From an uncultured Flavobacteriaceae bacterium (lineage in GTDB: Bacteria; Bacteroidota; Bacteroidia; Flavobacteriales; Flavobacteriaceae), in assembly GCA_947494205.1 (NCBI GenBank), contig CANLUH010000003.1, positions 369,305 through 433,304 of the forward strand: 64,000 bases of DNA, read 5' to 3'. Under the pieces are notes generated by a model that was not told the origin of the DNA, ran no database searches, and saw nothing but the letters and a program-made list of their open reading frames with translations. Position 1 is the first letter of the stretch, and the number at the start of each line of letters is the position of its first letter. The translations under genes were made by a program, and so were the position numbers. Positions 63,159 through 64,000 of the stretch are shown in pieces.

Positions 63159-63198
63159 TATAATTATTAGTTTTTTGTCGCTGCAAATAACTAACTCT

Positions 63199-63216
63199 AA
63201 TGTTAACTTAATGTTT
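63199..63216 (-). promoter_or_regulatory. Pho-box-like direct repeat upstream of porin
   Basis: Units AATGTTA (63199) and AATGTTT (63210) are 11 bp apart, 41-58 bp upstream of the porin ATG. A GTTATTTG candidate -7 box (minus strand, 63184-63191) follows 7 bp later in the direction of transcription. Confidence 0.55.
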
Positions 63217-63256
63217 CCAAATGATTAATTTTGAGTAGTTTTTAATATACAAAAAA

Positions 63257-63281
63257 AGACTGCCTTGGCCTTGGCAGTCTC
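63257..63281 (-). terminator. Terminator-like hairpin upstream of the porin gene
   Basis: Arms AGACTGCC (63258-63265) and GGCAGTCT (63274-63281) form an 8-bp stem around TTGGCCTT. On the minus strand it is followed by seven T residues, the intrinsic terminator form. It lies 100 bp upstream of the porin ATG, so it would end a minus-strand transcript started further upstream: an unannotated small RNA or an attenuated leader. On the plus strand there is no T run. Confidence 0.7.
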
Positions 63282-63384
63282 ATTAGAAATCATAATAATG
63301 TAGTCGACAAAAACTAATAGATTATATGAAATACTAATTGTTTTGTCTTAAGACATTGCAAAGATGATTAATGAAGTTAAACTA

Positions 63385-63402
63385 AATGTAATGCTAATAT
63401 TA
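63385..63402. promoter_or_regulatory. Additional Pho-box-like pair in divergent spacer
   Basis: AATGTAA at 63385 and AATATTA at 63396 are spaced 11 bp but each differs by one or two bases from AATGTTA. It is weaker than the neighbouring pairs and could serve a minus-strand transcript ending at the hairpin at 63257. Confidence 0.35.
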
Positions 63403-63472
63403 AGGAATTATTAAGGCTTTTCTCAATGCTTTTAAGTTGTTAAGTTATTATAAGTCAGGTGAATAATTTTTC

Positions 63473-63512
63473 AATGTTAAATTAATGTTACGTAATAGTT
63501 GCTTAAATGTTA
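63473..63512 (+). promoter_or_regulatory. Four-unit Pho-box-like array upstream of MORN/YwqK gene
   Basis: Units start at 63473 (AATGTTA), 63484 (AATGTTA), 63495 (ATAGTTG, degenerate) and 63506 (AATGTTA), each 11 bp apart. The array ends 9 bp before the TATCTTTG -7 box, so it covers the -33 region, the classic position of a PhoB/PhoP-type activator. The reverse complement reads TAACATT, close to the TTAACA repeat of Bacillus Pho boxes. Confidence 0.6.
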
Positions 63513-63521
63513 TCTAATTTA

Positions 63522-63529
63522 TATCTTTG
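63522..63529 (+). promoter_or_regulatory. Bacteroidota -7 box for MORN/YwqK gene
   Basis: TATCTTTG matches TAnnTTTG, 24 bp before the ATG at 63554. A TTG at 63499-63501 is spaced 20 bp from it, fitting a -33 element, and lies inside the Pho-box-like array. Confidence 0.65.
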
Positions 63530-63553
63530 AGTTATAATGTTAAACCCATAATT

Positions 63554-63913
63554 ATGAAGAAATCAATTTTATTTTCTATTGCCTTTTTAATTGCTGTGGT
63601 ATCTTATGCTCAAGAAGAGCGAGATTTAAAACTTAACAAAGACACAAACCTAATAGAAGTTGTTTATTATCATGACAATGGAGTTGTAAGCCAAACTGGA
63701 ACTTACACTTTAGATGGTAAACTACAAGGGGAATGGCTTAGTTATAGCACAGAAGGCAAGAAACAAGTTTCTGCAAATTATGATAATGGTAAAAAAGTCG
63801 GCAAGTGGTTTTTCTGGAAAGAGACCACTCTTAAAGAAGTAGATTATAACAATAATGCTATAGCTAGTGTTAGCGAATGGGAAATAAAAGCGCCTGTTGC
63901 TGATAGAGACTAA
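63554..63913 (+). CDS. Secreted MORN/YwqK-like repeat protein
   Basis: A 119-aa exported protein with signal peptide 1-19 (ending VSYAQ), so I use the ATG at 63554 rather than an in-frame ATG nine codons upstream that lies next to the promoter. The mature part has MORN/YwqK-type repeats: YYHDNGVVSQTGTYTLDGKLQGEW, cut here as YYHDNGVVSQTG, then GEWLSYSTEGKKQ and GKKVGKWFFW. YwqK proteins are labelled antitoxins, but no toxin is seen. Its promoter suggests induction by phosphate limitation, a role not known for this family. Confidence 0.82.
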   Translation: MKKSILFSIAFLIAVVSYAQEERDLKLNKDTNLIEVVYYHDNGVVSQTGTYTLDGKLQGEWLSYSTEGKKQVSANYDNGKKVGKWFFWKETTLKEVDYNNNAIASVSEWEIKAPVADRD

Positions 63914-63963
63914 GTGTTAAAATTGAGTCGTCCTAAAATAGGTTGACAGATTTAAAATAAATT

Positions 63964-63991
63964 AAACCAGAGCATTTAACAGCTCTGGTTT
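63964..63991 (+). terminator. Intrinsic terminator near right window edge
   Basis: Arms AAACCAGAGC (63964-63973) and GCTCTGGTTT (63982-63991) pair perfectly around an 8-nt loop and are followed by T residues. It ends the MORN/YwqK transcript or forms part of a mobile-element end that begins near 63925. Confidence 0.85.
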
Positions 63992-64000
63992 TTTGTTGTG

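Larger units (their letters stand above)
63159..63553. other. 395-bp divergent regulatory spacer of the phosphate locus
   Basis: Between the porin (minus) and the MORN/YwqK-like gene (plus). It holds three clusters of 11-bp-phased AATGTTA-like units (63199/63210, 63385/63396, and 63473/63484/63495/63506), a strong hairpin-plus-T-run on the minus strand at 63257-63281, and a TATCTTTG -7 box for the plus-strand gene. No other coding sequence was seen. Confidence 0.7.

Noticed and set aside
1..64000. CRISPR array, rRNA operon, prophage or complete insertion sequence.
   Set aside because: No regularly spaced repeats, rRNA sequences, phage structural genes or transposase frames were found; the nearest hints are small dispersed repeats and a possible element end at the right edge.

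Overview
The window is chromosomal DNA from a low-GC member of the Bacteroidota, almost certainly the family Flavobacteriaceae. The evidence is type IX secretion (T9SS) type A and type B sorting domains, promoter -7 boxes of the Bacteroidota form TAnnTTTG, TlpA/DUF4369-type thioredoxins, DUF4199/DUF4286/DUF6428 proteins, a monofunctional aspartate kinase, a fused PlsC-GNAT (OlsF-like) acyltransferase and flavobacterial housekeeping genes (mfd, fbp, rsmA, mgtE, serS, ribF, pth, rplY, prs, nrdBA). I cannot name the genus from sequence alone. There is no rRNA, CRISPR array or complete transposon; one tRNA-Leu(CAA) is present.

Layout. 1-2 kb: a cut-off DUF6882-like gene and an unrecognised 330-aa protein. 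2-7.9 kb: a TlpA-like thioredoxin, mfd and a TerB-like gene. 7.9-13.8 kb: one minus-strand cluster reading fbp, a coiled-coil protein, a longin/roadblock-like protein, a Ras-like small GTPase and two paralogous hybrid histidine kinases; this is the most unusual module in the window. 13.9-24.4 kb: SSAT-like GNAT plus aspartate kinase, OlsF-like acyltransferase, surface and secreted proteins with a decayed partial duplicate, and a TPR/membrane/LuxR regulator. 24.4-30.7 kb: an arsenic-response operon (arsR, DUF6428, arsC), TM2, VOC, DUF1801 and DUF4199 proteins, a membrane-anchored LuxR regulator, a 2-hydroxyacid dehydrogenase, a cupin and an SMI1/KNR4 protein. 30.7-39.8 kb: housekeeping genes mgtE, rsmA, DUF4286, GNAT, a TPR lipo/secretory protein, serS, HTTM and ribF. 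40-45.7 kb: a large T9SS-secreted metalloprotease, then pth, rplY and prs. 45.8-52.5 kb: tRNA-Leu and small metabolic and membrane genes including HupE/UreJ, dCMP deaminase, a CtpA-type protease, MarC and DUF3109. 52.8-57.1 kb: class Ia ribonucleotide reductase and an RDD protein. 57.1-64 kb: an OmpA-like lipoprotein, chromate transporter, and a phosphate-acquisition locus (PiT-PhoU fusion, OprO/P-type porin, secreted MORN/YwqK protein).

How the pieces fit. The phosphate locus carries repeated 11-bp-phased AATGTTA units upstream of all three genes, which look like Pho boxes and suggest a local Pho regulon. The GTPase cluster combines a switch protein, a probable regulator with the fold class used by MglB-type partners, a coiled-coil protein and two sensor kinases of identical architecture, one with a receiver that has lost its phosphoacceptor; this looks like a signalling or polarity module without a described role. 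Two families of short, palindrome-rich dispersed repeats occur twice each in intergenic spacers, and one of them creates a false N-terminal extension of a VOC gene.
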